The translations under genes and the position numbers were made by a program. This document shows, piece by piece, positions 9,625-19,165 of a stretch of DNA of 64,000 bases (the stretch's first letter is position 1; each line of letters starts with the position of its first letter). Source of the DNA: Salinisphaera sp049568105 (lineage in GTDB: Bacteria; Pseudomonadota; Gammaproteobacteria; Nevskiales; Salinisphaeraceae); the NCBI RefSeq assembly GCF_049568105.1, contig NZ_CP145335.1, positions 3,658,001 to 3,722,000 of the forward strand. The letters run 5' to 3'. The notes beneath the pieces were generated by a model. That model saw only the letters and a program-made list of their open reading frames with translations. It did not search any database and was not told the origin of the DNA.

Positions 9625-9652
9625 GACCGGCTTCTTGCCGGTCGTTTTGTTT
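9625..9652 (+). terminator. Rho-independent terminator after the sugar porter
   Basis: A 7-bp stem, GACCGGC/GCCGGTC (9625-9631 and 9637-9643) around a 5-nt loop, is followed by the T-rich run GTTTTGTTT. It ends just before the short-chain dehydrogenase gene. Confidence 0.75.
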
Positions 9653-9663
9653 GAGGACGATCC

Positions 9664-10533
9664 ATGCCCCAACATCCCGCTATCGCGACCGGCCATGGCG
9701 CTGTCGTGACCGGCGCGGCCAGCGGTATCGGTCTGGCCGCGGCCGTTCGTTTCGCCCGCCTGGGGCTGCATGTGGCCTTGGCCGATCAGCCCGGCCCGAC
9801 ACTCGACGATGCGGTTTCAGCCGTCCAGAGCGCGGCCGTCGAGGCCGGCTATCTAGAGGCGATCGTATTCGGCCAAGCCTGCGACGTAAGCGAGGTCGAC
9901 CAGGTCCAGACCCTGGCCGACCGTGCCTTCGAAGCCTTCGATCACATCGGCGTGGTCATGAATAATGCCGGTATCAACGCGGGCGGCGGCTCCTTCGAAA
10001 AACTCGACCGCTGGCGCGCGTTAATGGCCACCAACCTCTGGGGCGTGATCCACGGCGGCCAAGTGTTTGCGCCGCGCCTGCTCGAACAAGCCAGCCCGGC
10101 TGCGATCATCAACACCGGTTCCAAACAGGGCATTACCAATCCCCCGGGTGACGCGGCCTACAACGTGACCAAGGCTGGAGTGAAATCCTATACCGAATCA
10201 CTGGCCCACGAGCTGCGCAACGCCAAGGGTGCGACCGTCTCGGCCCATCTGCTCGTCCCCGGCTTTACCTATACCGGTATGTCGAAGCCCCGGCATCCAA
10301 GCCAGCCCGCCGAAGCCTGGAGCGCCGAGCAGGTTATCGACCGGCTCATCGAGCGCATGGCCGCCAGCGACTTTTATATCCTCTGCCCGGACAACGCAGT
10401 CGATGAAGAAACCGACCGCCGCCGGATCACCTGGGCAGCCGGCGACCTGACCGATAATCGCCCGGCCCTATCGCGCTGGCACCCCGATCACACCGAGGCC
10501 TTCGCCGAATTCGTCAACCGGAATCGCACATGA
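9664..10533 (+). CDS. SDR-family NAD(P)-dependent oxidoreductase
   Basis: This 289-residue classical short-chain dehydrogenase has the cofactor motif VTGAASGIGLA at residues 16-26 and NNAGINAGG at about 99-107. Its catalytic Ser is in INTGSKQG, and the Tyr and Lys are in YNVTKAG (YxxxK). The core is a normal Rossmann fold, but the C-terminal 50 residues (ILCPDNAVDEETDRRR) are longer than usual. Its stop overlaps the start of the following alpha/beta hydrolase by four bases, so the two form a translationally coupled pair. I cannot identify the substrate; the pair would suit oxidation followed by ester or amide hydrolysis. Confidence 0.85.
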   Translation: MPQHPAIATGHGAVVTGAASGIGLAAAVRFARLGLHVALADQPGPTLDDAVSAVQSAAVEAGYLEAIVFGQACDVSEVDQVQTLADRAFEAFDHIGVVMNNAGINAGGGSFEKLDRWRALMATNLWGVIHGGQVFAPRLLEQASPAAIINTGSKQGITNPPGDAAYNVTKAGVKSYTESLAHELRNAKGATVSAHLLVPGFTYTGMSKPRHPSQPAEAWSAEQVIDRLIERMAASDFYILCPDNAVDEETDRRRITWAAGDLTDNRPALSRWHPDHTEAFAEFVNRNRT

Positions 10534-11342
10534 GCAACGATTGGGACCACGCCTACGACAACCGAGCGGCCGTCGCCGATGCCAGCGATTGGCTGGCCCA
10601 CTGGCAGGCCGATGGCCAAGCGTTCCGGGCCGAGCATACGGCGACCCAGCACACCTACGGCACCGATGCCCGCGAGGTGTTCGATCTGTTCGTACCGGAT
10701 CGAGACTCGCCCCACGGCACATTGATCTTTCTGCACGGCGGCTATTGGCGTTCACTGGCCCGAACCGAAAATCACCAGTTCGCAGCCGGCGCCCTGGCCC
10801 GGGGCTGGCGGGTGGCATTCGTCGAATATCCGCTATGCCCGAACGTCACCCTCGAATCGCTGACCGATTCGGTGATCGCCGGCATTCAGGCGGTCGCCGA
10901 TACGATCGACGGGCCACTGGTTCTGGCCGGACACTCGGCCGGCGGCCATTTGGTCAGCCATGCCGTGACCACACATAGCGGCTTGCTGGCCGCGGCCCGC
11001 CAGCGTATCCAACGGGTGATCTCGATTTCCGGACTGCACGACCTGCGCCCGATCGCGGCCACCACCGATATCAACGGCACGCTGGGCCTGAGCAGCGACC
11101 GGGCTACAGCCCTGTCGCCGGCGCTACAGGCGCCTGATCTGCCGGGCGATCTGATCTGTGTGGTCGGCAGTGACGAGCTGGCCGAGCTGAAACGCCAGAA
11201 CGCCCTACTCGCCAATATCTGGACCGGGCTGGGCGTGCCTTGTCGTGCGATCGAACTCGCCGGCGAGCATCATTTTTCGGTGCTGGAAGCCCTGCGTTCA
11301 CCGGCCACCGCGCTTACGCGCTGGGCCACGCTCGAAGACTGA
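10530..11342 (+). CDS. Alpha/beta hydrolase, kynurenine-formamidase-like
   Basis: This 270-residue serine hydrolase has the oxyanion-hole motif FLHGGYWRSL at residues 68-77, the nucleophile elbow LAGHSAGGHLV around residue 133, and a C-terminal His in AGEHHFSVLEAL. The HGGYW box is typical of arylformamidase (kynurenine formamidase)-like and esterase enzymes of the HSL/BD-FAE group. The start codon lies in an ATGA overlap with the SDR gene upstream, indicating one transcript. No other kynurenine-pathway gene is nearby, so the exact reaction is open. No signal peptide is seen, so it should be cytoplasmic. Confidence 0.8.
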   Translation: MSNDWDHAYDNRAAVADASDWLAHWQADGQAFRAEHTATQHTYGTDAREVFDLFVPDRDSPHGTLIFLHGGYWRSLARTENHQFAAGALARGWRVAFVEYPLCPNVTLESLTDSVIAGIQAVADTIDGPLVLAGHSAGGHLVSHAVTTHSGLLAAARQRIQRVISISGLHDLRPIAATTDINGTLGLSSDRATALSPALQAPDLPGDLICVVGSDELAELKRQNALLANIWTGLGVPCRAIELAGEHHFSVLEALRSPATALTRWATLED

Positions 11343-11672
11343 TGTGTCATAAAAACCGACACATTAAGCAGCGCCCGATCGGCCGATGGCAATCCAAGCG
11401 CATGGCCCATACCGGCCATTGTCTTGATCCCGCTTATACAACGAAAGCCGGGTCGTTATACCCGCTTTAACCGCCCCATCGAGCGTCGGATCGCCTGTCA
11501 GACCAAAGGCGGAGTTAGGGCGAAAAACCACCGCTGTATGTCGGATTTCCTTACATTGCTGCGTTTTCAGCTCAACCCAAACCACTACACCCCTTGCCCT
11601 TGCTTGCAAGAGATCAAGGAATACAAATTGCTATAAAAGTTATACCGAATACAAAACGCGTGGGAGCCTCTC
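11343..11672. other. Intergenic, nothing recognised
   Basis: No credible coding frame, hairpin terminator or RNA gene is seen. The last 60 bases are AT-rich and probably hold the promoter of the exported protein gene at 11673. Confidence 0.5.
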
Positions 11673-12347
11673 ATGCCAGCTTATCGTCGGACTGCGGCCC
11701 TTATCCTCCTCGCCCTGTTTTCGATCGGCTCGGCACCGGCGAGTGTGATTTACGACTGGCAACCGATCAGCAACAACGACGGCCTGGAAACCGACAGCGG
11801 CCAAGTGATTCTCACCGATCAGGCCTATCGGGCCGGATCGGCTTATTTCGACGGCTGGGCCAACTATCCGATTTGGGAAGGCGAACCGCCGGCTCCGCCC
11901 GAGATCAGCTATCCCGACAGCCCGATCGAACATGCCTCCCTACGGTTTCAGCTCCCGGGATGGCCTGAGCAACTCTATGTTTATGCCAACCCGCCATATG
12001 GCTCCGAGCGTAACGCCGACCTGTATTACCTGACTGCCGACTTCACCATCGTCGACGCAGGATTGAGCGGCAGCCTTCGGATGGCCTCAAGCGCCGACGA
12101 TTTCGGCATGACCGGCGACGATAACGGGCTCTGGACGCTATATCGCGCCAATAGCGATGCCCCCAACCGCTGCGGCCAGGATGGCTGTAGCGGCGCTACA
12201 GGCCGATGGACTCTGGACCCTTCGAGCGTGCCTCGCGTATCGGAACCGGGCTCGCTGGGCCTGTTCGCCCTGGCTTTGCTCGGCGTGCTCGTCGGGTCGC
12301 GGCGCCGAAAACACGGCCCTAGCCTAGCCAACCCGCGAGCCCGCTGA
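11673..12347 (+). CDS. Exported protein with PEP-CTERM-like sorting tail
   Basis: This 224-residue protein has a signal peptide (basic N-terminus, then LILLALFSIGSAPAS) and a C-terminal tripartite tail: SEPGSLG, a hydrophobic helix (LFALALLGVLVG), then the basic cluster SRRRKH. That layout matches PEP-CTERM anchors processed by exosortase and linked to exopolysaccharide. The middle (residues 30-185) is rich in Tyr, Asp and Pro and resembles nothing I can name, though such domains are often beta-sandwiches. The motif reads S-E-P rather than P-E-P. No exosortase gene is in the window. It appears monocistronic. Confidence 0.65.
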   Translation: MPAYRRTAALILLALFSIGSAPASVIYDWQPISNNDGLETDSGQVILTDQAYRAGSAYFDGWANYPIWEGEPPAPPEISYPDSPIEHASLRFQLPGWPEQLYVYANPPYGSERNADLYYLTADFTIVDAGLSGSLRMASSADDFGMTGDDNGLWTLYRANSDAPNRCGQDGCSGATGRWTLDPSSVPRVSEPGSLGLFALALLGVLVGSRRRKHGPSLANPRAR

Positions 12348-12913
12348 GCGGCATCGGCGAACTGGCCAATGCGGCCAGCACTTCGCGATTCACGCCTTAC
12401 CCCGGGCCGGCCAGCCACGCCTGGCCGGCCTTCGCCCTGCGCCCCCACTTCGGCCGCCAAGTCGCATGCCTTGTCTTCATACAAAAGCCTGGCCTGGCTT
12501 GGCCTGGCTGGTTGTACGGCCGCACCACAGGCGCTTTCGCGCGGCGAGACGAAGCCTGGCGTGCCGTCCTGTTGGTCTGTCCGTATACGCGATACGGGCT
12601 TGCCGACGCATCGCCCATCCACGGGCGCTGGCGCTTTTCCGTTGCCCGCGCTATCCAGGCAACCCAGCGGTCTTAAAGAACTATCGTGGCACGGATTGTC
12701 GGCTCGCATCGGGCCGGCTGCCACCGGCGGCCGCTATATGATGCGCATACGATGAGCGCGACCGGCTCCCGTCTCGAATCGCCCAGGCCTATACGAGCGC
12801 GATTACTGCAGACCGCCGGTTTGATTCCCGCCACATCGTCGCTATAAACGGCAACAGCATGTTGTACAGCAGCGGCGTGGAGCCGCTGCGTGAGTTCTCT
12901 TGAGTCTTTGTTT
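12348..12913. other. Non-coding stretch of about 560 bp
   Basis: GC-rich sequence without a convincing gene. The short frames on both strands are low in complexity and lack ribosome-binding sites. It may be decayed sequence. The repeated tract GGCCTGGCTTGGCCTGGCT lies near 12491. Confidence 0.4.
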
Positions 12914-13930
12914 ATGAAAGCCATCGCAACCCGCGGCGCAGACGATATCAACGCCCCCGGCGCCTTCGAGATACTGGATACCGCCATTGCCGAGCCCTCG
13001 GGGCTGGATCTGCGCGTGCGCGTCGACGCGCTGTCGGTGAACCCGGTCGACACCAAGATCCGCGCTGCCGCCCTCGGCGAGATCAACGAACCGTGCATCC
13101 TCGGCTGGGACGCAGTCGGCACCGTCGAAGCCACAGGCCCGGATGTCACCGACTTCGGCGTCGGCGATCGGGTGTATTACGCCGGGCAGGTCGATCGCCC
13201 CGGCTGCAATGCCGAACAGCAGATCGTCGATAGCCGCTTGGCCGCCCATGCACCGAAGTCGCTGAGCGACGAACAGGCTGCGGCCATGCCGCTGACCGCG
13301 CTGACTGCCTGGGAAGGCCTGTTCGACAAGCTGGGCCTCAACGCGGCGACCGAGGCCCATAGCGAACAGACGCTGCTGGTGATCAACGGCGCCGGCGGGG
13401 TCGGCTCGAGCGTCATCCAGCTCGCCCGCCAACTCACCGGTCTCAAGGTGATCGCCACGGCCTCGCGGGCCGAATCGGCCGACTGGTGCCGCAGCCTCGG
13501 CGCCCATGAAGTCATCGACCACCACGACCTACTTACGGCGCTGCACAACGCCGGGCACGACACGGTCGACTATATCTATAACTGCCACGATATCGGCGTG
13601 CACTGGCAGAACATGGTCGAAGCAATCCGCCCGCTCGGCCGGATCGTGGCGATCGCCGAAACCGAGCAGACCGTCGATATCAATGCCCTGCAATCCAAGG
13701 CGGTCAGTTTCTGCTGGGAATTCATGTTCGCTCGCGCCCTGCACGGCTACCACCCCGAACGCCACGGCGAAATCCTGGCCGAACTCGCTCAGCTGTTCGA
13801 CGCCGGTCGGATACACAGCACCCTCGGTGAAGTGATCGGTCCGCTGAATATCGACAACCTCACCGAAGCCCACCGGCGGCTCGAAGCCGGCCATACCGTA
13901 GGCAAACTGGTACTCACGGCCCTGGCCTAA
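12914..13930 (+). CDS. Zinc-independent quinone oxidoreductase / MDR-family alcohol dehydrogenase
   Basis: This 338-residue medium-chain dehydrogenase/reductase has an N-terminal GroES-like domain (MKAIATRG, then LSVNPVDTKIRA). The nucleotide-binding motif is INGAGGVGSSVIQLARQL at about 156-173, and the C-terminus is LEAGHTVGKLVLT. The zinc-ligand cysteines of true alcohol dehydrogenases are absent, as in the 'zinc-binding alcohol dehydrogenase family' quinone oxidoreductases of about 336-341 residues. I prefer the ATG at 12914, which begins the conserved MKA motif, over an in-frame start eight codons upstream. The gene stands alone and is followed by a strong hairpin. The substrate is unknown, probably quinones or reactive enones. 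Confidence 0.85.
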   Translation: MKAIATRGADDINAPGAFEILDTAIAEPSGLDLRVRVDALSVNPVDTKIRAAALGEINEPCILGWDAVGTVEATGPDVTDFGVGDRVYYAGQVDRPGCNAEQQIVDSRLAAHAPKSLSDEQAAAMPLTALTAWEGLFDKLGLNAATEAHSEQTLLVINGAGGVGSSVIQLARQLTGLKVIATASRAESADWCRSLGAHEVIDHHDLLTALHNAGHDTVDYIYNCHDIGVHWQNMVEAIRPLGRIVAIAETEQTVDINALQSKAVSFCWEFMFARALHGYHPERHGEILAELAQLFDAGRIHSTLGEVIGPLNIDNLTEAHRRLEAGHTVGKLVLTALA

Positions 13931-13938
13931 CCCGCGGC

Positions 13939-13972
13939 CCGGCCAGCCTGTCGCTGCCTGCAGGCTGGCCGG
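13939..13972 (+). terminator. Hairpin after the quinone oxidoreductase gene
   Basis: A perfect 12-bp stem, CCGGCCAGCCTG/CAGGCTGGCCGG, surrounds a 10-nt loop and starts 9 bp after the stop codon. There is no T-run, so termination is inferred from position and stability. Confidence 0.5.
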
Positions 13973-14283
13973 TTCGGCACCGTCTCGATTCCCTAAACGG
14001 CGCTGACCCGGGCGCCCGTGGCATTCGATGAGTGCCGCCGCCGCTTCGCCAGCCGGCCCTGCACATGGCCCACGGCCGCGAAGACATCCCTCGCCGGCCT
14101 GGCTAGGATATCCCTGTATGAAACGGCCGATGCGTTAGCCCGGGGTGATCGCCCCAGCGCGGCCTCATACCTGCCGAGCCAGCCACGGCGACTGGCGAGC
14201 CCGGCCGGAGGCCGGCTTAAATCCAGCGTCATTCTGGAGCGAATCGTGCATATCGAAGCGCTCGGTTTGTCCTTGCTTTGTTT

Positions 14284-14913
14284 ATGTCTTCGGTCGAAAT
14301 CGGCGCGCCCGTCGTTGCGCACAAGCTCTGGGAAGACGTCCTAGCCATGGTGCTCGGCGTCGCGGTCGCAGCCCTTGGGCTATTCTTTTATAGCCAGGCC
14401 CAGTTGTTGATCGGCAGTACCGCCGGCATGGCACTCTTGATCAGCTATGTCAGCGGCTGGTCCTTCGGGCCGGTGTTTTTCGTCATCAATCTGCCGTTCT
14501 ACTGGCTGGCGGCCCGTCGTATGGGGATACGGTTCACGATCAAGACTTTCATCGCTGTGGCCGGCCTATCGAGCCTGACTTGGGCTATGCCGGAGTTGAT
14601 GACGATCGATCATCTGAACGCCTTCTATGCCGCCCTGGCCGGCGGCGCCATGATCGGCCTCGGCATCCTGTTTCTGTTCCGACATCGCGCTAGCCTCGGT
14701 GGCGTCAATATCCTCGCGTTGTATCTACAGGATGCCCGCGGCATTCGAGCCGGACACATCCAGCTGGCCATCGACACACTGCTGATGATCGTCGCCCTAT
14801 TTGTGCTGCCCTGGGATCGGGTGGCGCTGTCGGTGCTCGGCGCCGTGGTTCTCAATATGATCGTTGCCATCAACCACCGGCCTGGGCGCTATCTCGGCGA
14901 AAGCCGACCCTAG
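14284..14913 (+). CDS. YitT-family membrane protein
   Basis: This 209-residue integral membrane protein has about five to six hydrophobic helices. The YitT/DUF161 pattern is visible: LLIGSTAGMALLISYVSGWSFGPVFFVINLPFYWLA near residues 40-75, then FRHRASLGGVNILALYLQD around 137-155. Members of this family are small inner-membrane proteins of unproven function. The ATG at 14284 is favoured over a TTG two codons upstream. The stop codon TAG forms the first CTAG boundary of the adjacent repeat element, so that element may have inserted at or next to the stop and could have changed the original C-terminus. Confidence 0.8.
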   Translation: MSSVEIGAPVVAHKLWEDVLAMVLGVAVAALGLFFYSQAQLLIGSTAGMALLISYVSGWSFGPVFFVINLPFYWLAARRMGIRFTIKTFIAVAGLSSLTWAMPELMTIDHLNAFYAALAGGAMIGLGILFLFRHRASLGGVNILALYLQDARGIRAGHIQLAIDTLLMIVALFVLPWDRVALSVLGAVVLNMIVAINHRPGRYLGESRP

Positions 14914-15155
14914 AGCGTGTTGAGGTTGCGTGCGAGTCCACGCCCAGGGCGGTTTGTAGGGCCATTGGGCTACAAGCCAAGGCGCCGCGAGTGCGGCGTC
15001 GTTGTGCGACGTCCGCGAACGGCAACACTGGATTGCGGCTCAAATCGCATCGGGCCGCACGACCAACCTTGGTCCGGGCATGCTCAGAACCGGCGGCGCG
15101 CCTCGCCCGCCACGATTTGCGGCGGCAACGCGACGCCCGCACGAAACCTGGCCTA
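14910..15155. repeat. CTAG-bounded MITE-like element, copy 1 (246 bp)
   Basis: The element begins CTAGAGCGTGTTGAGGTTGC and its far end, reversed, reads CTAGGCCAGGTTTCGTGCG. The inverted ends are therefore imperfect but recognisable. The core holds GGCAACACTGGATTGCGG, shared in diverged form with the copy at 38951 (GGCAACACAGAATTACGG). No open frame of note lies inside. It abuts the YitT stop codon. Confidence 0.7.
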
Positions 15156-15928
15156 GCCCCGTACAAGCAACGGACCCGCGCCGGCGCTGGCTCGCCTCAT
15201 GCGTTTTGCGGTACCAGGCCGCAGCAACAGGGCGGCGCTACGATCCAGCCTCGCAAGACGGCCCTGGCGCATCCTCTGCATCAGGGACATACGCCCTAAA
15301 ATGAATGCCACGACAGCCCACTGCGTTGTGGCTCGCTGACCTGGCGCGACAACACGCCGTTCGCCAGGCCGTCTATGGCCACCTTCTTTTTAGGGAACGC
15401 TGGGCTGTGGCCGCTGGGTGCAGCCAGAGCAGGCCAAACGGCTTATGCCATGCGATCCACCAGGTCAGTGAGCAATGCCCTCTCATGAGCAGCCGCTCGC
15501 CTGGCCACCGTGGCCGCAACCGTCGTGTCGAGCGGCCAACGCAGCGATCGCGCTATCCGCCGCAGGCGCCGACCGGCCGGACGCCCCGTCGCCGGTCGTC
15601 CTGTTTAGTTCTTGTTGGCAACTCCTTCGCGCGAAGCCGCCCCTCCAGGTGTGCCACCCACTCAAACATCATGGGCCGCGCAGGCCTTTTGGCTGGCCGA
15701 TAGCGCTCGGCCGGCTTACGCCCCGCAACCACCGCCCTGGCCGGGTCTCTGACATACCGTCGCCATCTGCCCGGGCGGCCATCGGTTGCCGCCGGCCTTC
15801 CAGTCAAGCGAGCCGGCCGGGCCGGCTATCGGCCACCTGCAGCCAAAGAGCGTAACGTGGAAAGCCGATATCACGCCTTGCCGCCCCGCCGTGCCAACCC
15901 TCAGGCCGCGCCCCAGCCCAGTTCGAAC
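15156..15928. other. Non-coding stretch of about 770 bp
   Basis: GC-rich sequence between a repeat element and the DUF4010 gene, with no supported gene on either strand. The frames present have no homology I recognise. It probably contains older, decayed copies of interspersed repeats and, near its right end, the DUF4010 promoter. Confidence 0.4.
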
Positions 15929-17206
15929 ATGAACGTCACAGCTCAGTTTCTAGCCACCAATGAAACCACTTTGAAGCTGGCCGTCGCATTATTACTGGGC
16001 GCGATCATCGGACTCGAGCGAGGCTGGGAGGCCCGCGAGCAGAAATCCGGCGAACGCATCGCCGGCATCCGCACTTTTGCACTCATCGGCTTGCTGGGCG
16101 GTATTTCGGCCTTGCTGACCACTGCTGTCTCGCCGTGGGCTTTTCCAATGCTGCTGGTTAGCGTGGTGGCGATCGTTCTGGTCGCATTCAGCCAGCAAGT
16201 CGCCCAAATCCAAAACTTCAGCATCACCAGCGCCGTAGGCATATTGCTGACTTTTTGCTACGGCGCGGTCGCGGTCGCGATCGATCCGGCCATCGCTGCA
16301 GCGGCCGCGGTGGTGACCGCCATCATTCTGGACAACAAACGCGGAATCCACGGGCTGGTCGAGCGCCTCAAATCCTACGAGCTGGATGCTGCACTCAAGC
16401 TGCTGCTGATCTCGGTGGTGATGCTGCCACTGCTGCCGGATATCGGCATGGGCCCCGGCGGCGTGCTCAATCCCTACCAGATCTGGTGGATGGTGGTCCT
16501 GATCGCAACGATTTCTTTCGTCGGCTATTTCGCGATCCGCGTGGCAGGGGTGCGGAAAGGCATCCTGTTCACCAGCCTCTTCGCGGGTCTGAGTTCCTCG
16601 ACCGCGCTGACGCTGCATTTTGCCCGCCAGTCCCGACAGACTCCCGAACTCAGTCCGCAGTTCGCTACCGGCATTCTGCTGGCCTGCGGCACCATGTTCC
16701 CGCGCATCCTGTTTTACTGCGTCGTCATCAATCACCAGCTCTTATCCTGGCTGGCATGGCCAATCGCGGTCATGACTTTGCTGCTCTATATCCCGGCGGT
16801 GGTGATCTGGAAACGCAACGACTCGCCATCACCCATCAGCCAGCCGAACCTCAGCCAGAACCCGCTCGATCTCAACTCGGCGTTGCTGTTCGGCCTGTTG
16901 CTCACTGCCATCCTGGTGTTGGGCGAACTGTCTCGCGACTGGCTCGGCAATGCCGGCATCTATGCGCTGGCGGCCACCTCGGGCATCGCCGATGTGGATG
17001 CGATCACCTTGTCGCTGACCCGAATGTCCCAGCAATCGATCGCCGTTCAAACTGCCGTACTCGGCATCGTGATCGCTGCGGCGACCAACAATCTGATCAA
17101 GATCGGTATTGCCGCAGCTATCGGCGGCCGCACACTCGCGCTGCGGGTGGTCGGGCCCATGCTGGTGTCGCTGATCGCCGGCCTCGCCATTGCCTGGTGG
17201 CAATGA
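15929..17206 (+). CDS. MgtC/DUF4010-family membrane protein
   Basis: This 425-residue inner-membrane protein has an N-terminal MgtC/SapB-type domain (VALLLGAIIGLERGWEAR, then ERIAGIRTFALIGLLGG) and a C-terminal DUF4010 domain (LFAGLSSSTALTLHFAR and ALAATSGIADVDAITLSL). About twelve hydrophobic segments are visible. The ATG at 15929, starting MNVTAQF, fits the usual 415-425 residue length; an in-frame start 24 codons upstream would add an atypical polar extension. The MgtC part is associated with magnesium limitation and acid stress in other bacteria, but for this fused form the function is unproven. It is monocistronic. Confidence 0.85.
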   Translation: MNVTAQFLATNETTLKLAVALLLGAIIGLERGWEAREQKSGERIAGIRTFALIGLLGGISALLTTAVSPWAFPMLLVSVVAIVLVAFSQQVAQIQNFSITSAVGILLTFCYGAVAVAIDPAIAAAAAVVTAIILDNKRGIHGLVERLKSYELDAALKLLLISVVMLPLLPDIGMGPGGVLNPYQIWWMVVLIATISFVGYFAIRVAGVRKGILFTSLFAGLSSSTALTLHFARQSRQTPELSPQFATGILLACGTMFPRILFYCVVINHQLLSWLAWPIAVMTLLLYIPAVVIWKRNDSPSPISQPNLSQNPLDLNSALLFGLLLTAILVLGELSRDWLGNAGIYALAATSGIADVDAITLSLTRMSQQSIAVQTAVLGIVIAAATNNLIKIGIAAAIGGRTLALRVVGPMLVSLIAGLAIAWWQ

Positions 17207-17513
17207 AGACGCATACCGCCAGCCGCGTGGCGTAAACCCCGATCCAATCCGGCTCGTATTCCAGGCTGATAATCGCCGCGGTGCTGCCCCGATCGAGCGC
17301 GGCCTGACACGGCATGCTCTTGGCCGGCGCGCGTAGCGCCCAGTCGTTAATCCGCCAGCCAAGCAGCCGCCCGAGCGTCATGTCTTCAACCGCCGACATG
17401 CACCAACGCCACAGCGCCCGGCCGGGCGTACCCGTGCTATGTCGGGTCCAGCAAGCTATACCACAACTCTCGCCCAGCCATGAACGCGTCGGTGCTGCTC
17501 TCATGCATGCCGA
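17207..17513. other. Intergenic between convergent genes
   Basis: A 307-bp gap between the convergent DUF4010 and diguanylate cyclase genes. A reverse-strand frame spans it, but it continues into the 3' end of the DUF4010 gene in antisense and has no recognisable motif, so I do not call it. No clear terminator hairpin with a T-run is seen. Confidence 0.35.
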
Positions 17514-18605
17514 TCAAGCCGGCGACCGGCGCTCGGCCAAATAGCTATCCGCCACCACGGGGCCGGTCGTCGTGACCCGGTTTCGGCCGGCCATCTTGCT
17601 TTCGTACAGCGCCCGGTCGGCCTCGGCAAGCGCGTCTGCGAACGTCTTGTCCATCCCCACGGCCGCTACGCCGAGAGATAGCGTACAGAGCACGCTGTCC
17701 TGGGCGGCACGCCGCAACGGCTGCTGGGCCACGGTGCGGCATACGCGCTCGGCAAACTGCTCGGCCTCGCTCGCCTCTGTATTCGGCAGTAGGAACAGAA
17801 ACTCTTCACCGCCCCAACGGGCCACTGCATCGCCGGCTCGACAGCATCGATCGAGAATCGCCCCGATATGCACCAACACCTGATCGCCGGCTTCGTGGCC
17901 GAACGTGTCGTTGATGTTCTTGAAGTAATCGATATCCGCGATCACCACCGCCAAGGGGCTCGATTCGCGCTCAGCCCGGCTTTGCTCCTTGCCTGCCAAC
18001 TCAAGAAAATACCGGCGGTTGTAAAGGCCGGTGAGCGTATCGCGGGCCGCATACTCGCGCAGGCGTTGCTCGCTCTGGCGCACGCGCTGATAGAAAAAAC
18101 GCGCCGTATAGCTGGCCATCATGAAAAAGACCAACACATTGAAAAGATTGAGCGCGACAAGCGCGTGATCGGCAATCGGTGACAATGGACCGGCTCGGGT
18201 CGCCACCAGATACAGCCCGACATAGAGCGTAAACAGTACACACAACGGCAGGAGAGTCAGCGCCAGATAGCCGCTCACCATAATCGCTGGAATGAACATC
18301 AGCAGGTAATAGTGAAAGCCCGCCCCCCAGCCCACGGCGAGCGTGCCAATCACCGCATGGCCCATGACCTCGATCCAGATCAGCAGCAACGCCAGATAAT
18401 TGTACCGATATCGAAGTAGCAGATTCGCCAGCACATAGAGCGATACGCTCAGCACGTTGATCCATGCCAGATAGACCGGGCCGGACCATAAGAAAAACAA
18501 GAAAAAGACCACATCGACACACGCCGCAAGAACCGTAACGCGCCGTGTCATGAGCCAAAACGCAGCATGCGCGGACGTGCGGCGCGCATCCATCACGAGG
18601 TCCAT
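17514..18605 (-). CDS. Membrane-anchored diguanylate cyclase (GGDEF)
   Basis: This 363-residue protein should synthesise cyclic di-GMP from two GTP. Residues 20-170 contain five to six hydrophobic helices forming a membrane sensor region of unnamed type. A short coiled segment (RVRQSEQRLREYA) links to a GGDEF domain at about 185-355, with the opening DTLTGLYNRRYF, the metal and substrate motif DIDYFKNINDTFGHEAGD, and the active-site loop RWGGEEF. All catalytic residues are intact. No clear RxxD inhibitory site stands out before the active loop. It appears monocistronic and could feed motility or biofilm control; the signal is unknown. Confidence 0.92.
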   Translation of the reverse strand: MDLVMDARRTSAHAAFWLMTRRVTVLAACVDVVFFLFFLWSGPVYLAWINVLSVSLYVLANLLLRYRYNYLALLLIWIEVMGHAVIGTLAVGWGAGFHYYLLMFIPAIMVSGYLALTLLPLCVLFTLYVGLYLVATRAGPLSPIADHALVALNLFNVLVFFMMASYTARFFYQRVRQSEQRLREYAARDTLTGLYNRRYFLELAGKEQSRAERESSPLAVVIADIDYFKNINDTFGHEAGDQVLVHIGAILDRCCRAGDAVARWGGEEFLFLLPNTEASEAEQFAERVCRTVAQQPLRRAAQDSVLCTLSLGVAAVGMDKTFADALAEADRALYESKMAGRNRVTTTGPVVADSYLAERRSPA

Positions 18606-18934
18606 CGTTTCTCCTTGTCGACTTCCGATCGACCTCTAAAGGCCATCAGCTCGGCAAATATCATACATCCGAAAGTCGAATAGGCAGCCAAGGGGGACGA
18701 TCTTAGGCCAGGCGTGCTGCGCCGGCTTTGATCCCGATCATCGGGCCCGGTGCGCTTTTCTGGACAGTTGGTCGATTCCGCTATGTGCAAGCCTGTTGCC
18801 GATAACGACGTACGCGATCTGTGTATCGCAGGCCACAGCCTCGTTTGGCTACCTGAGGAGTAGTTCCTGAGTTGGCCGATGCATCCAGCCACGTCACTGT
18901 ACGTATGTACAAAACCAACCGCTGGAGACGAATC
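18606..18934. other. Intergenic, divergent promoters expected
   Basis: A 329-bp region between the divergent diguanylate cyclase and DUF3072 genes. No further gene or clear motif is seen. Both promoters should lie here. Confidence 0.4.
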
Positions 18935-19165
18935 ATGGATGACAAGCCCGAAACCACCGCCAACTCGGCCGGAAACGACAACGCCGAAAAAGCACCGGAA
19001 AACTGGACCACCGGAGACGAAGCCATGACCGGCGCCCAGGCTTCTTATCTACAAACGCTTTGCGAAGAAGCCGGCGTAGAGTTCGACGACAGCCTCAGTA
19101 AAGCCGAAGCTTCCGAGCGCATCGACGCACTGCAGAACGAAACCGGGCGCGGGGACAACGGCTGA
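18935..19165 (+). CDS. DUF3072 small protein
   Basis: This acidic, soluble 76-residue protein has the conserved block ENWTTGDEAMTGAQASYLQTLCEEAG (residues about 23-48, shown here only to identify the family), followed by DDSLSKAEASERIDALQ. That matches DUF3072, whose second half resembles a small helical SAP-like or stress-protein module. The ATG at 18935 is preceded by GGAG at 18924-18927 and begins MDDKPETT, the usual length; an in-frame start 21 codons upstream lacks support. Function is unknown in the family. It appears to be a single-gene unit. Confidence 0.85.
   Translation: MDDKPETTANSAGNDNAEKAPENWTTGDEAMTGAQASYLQTLCEEAGVEFDDSLSKAEASERIDALQNETGRGDNG

Noticed and set aside
14018..14344. 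Open frames overlapping the start of the YitT-like gene
   Set aside because: Arg/Ser/Pro-rich frames on both strands with no motif; the membrane-protein frame starting at 14284 is clearly the coding one.
17118..17504. Reverse frame of 128 codons between the DUF4010 and diguanylate cyclase genes
   Set aside because: Its 3' third is antisense to the DUF4010 gene, it has no ribosome-binding site or recognised motif, and composition is unremarkable. It could be decayed coding sequence, but I cannot support that.
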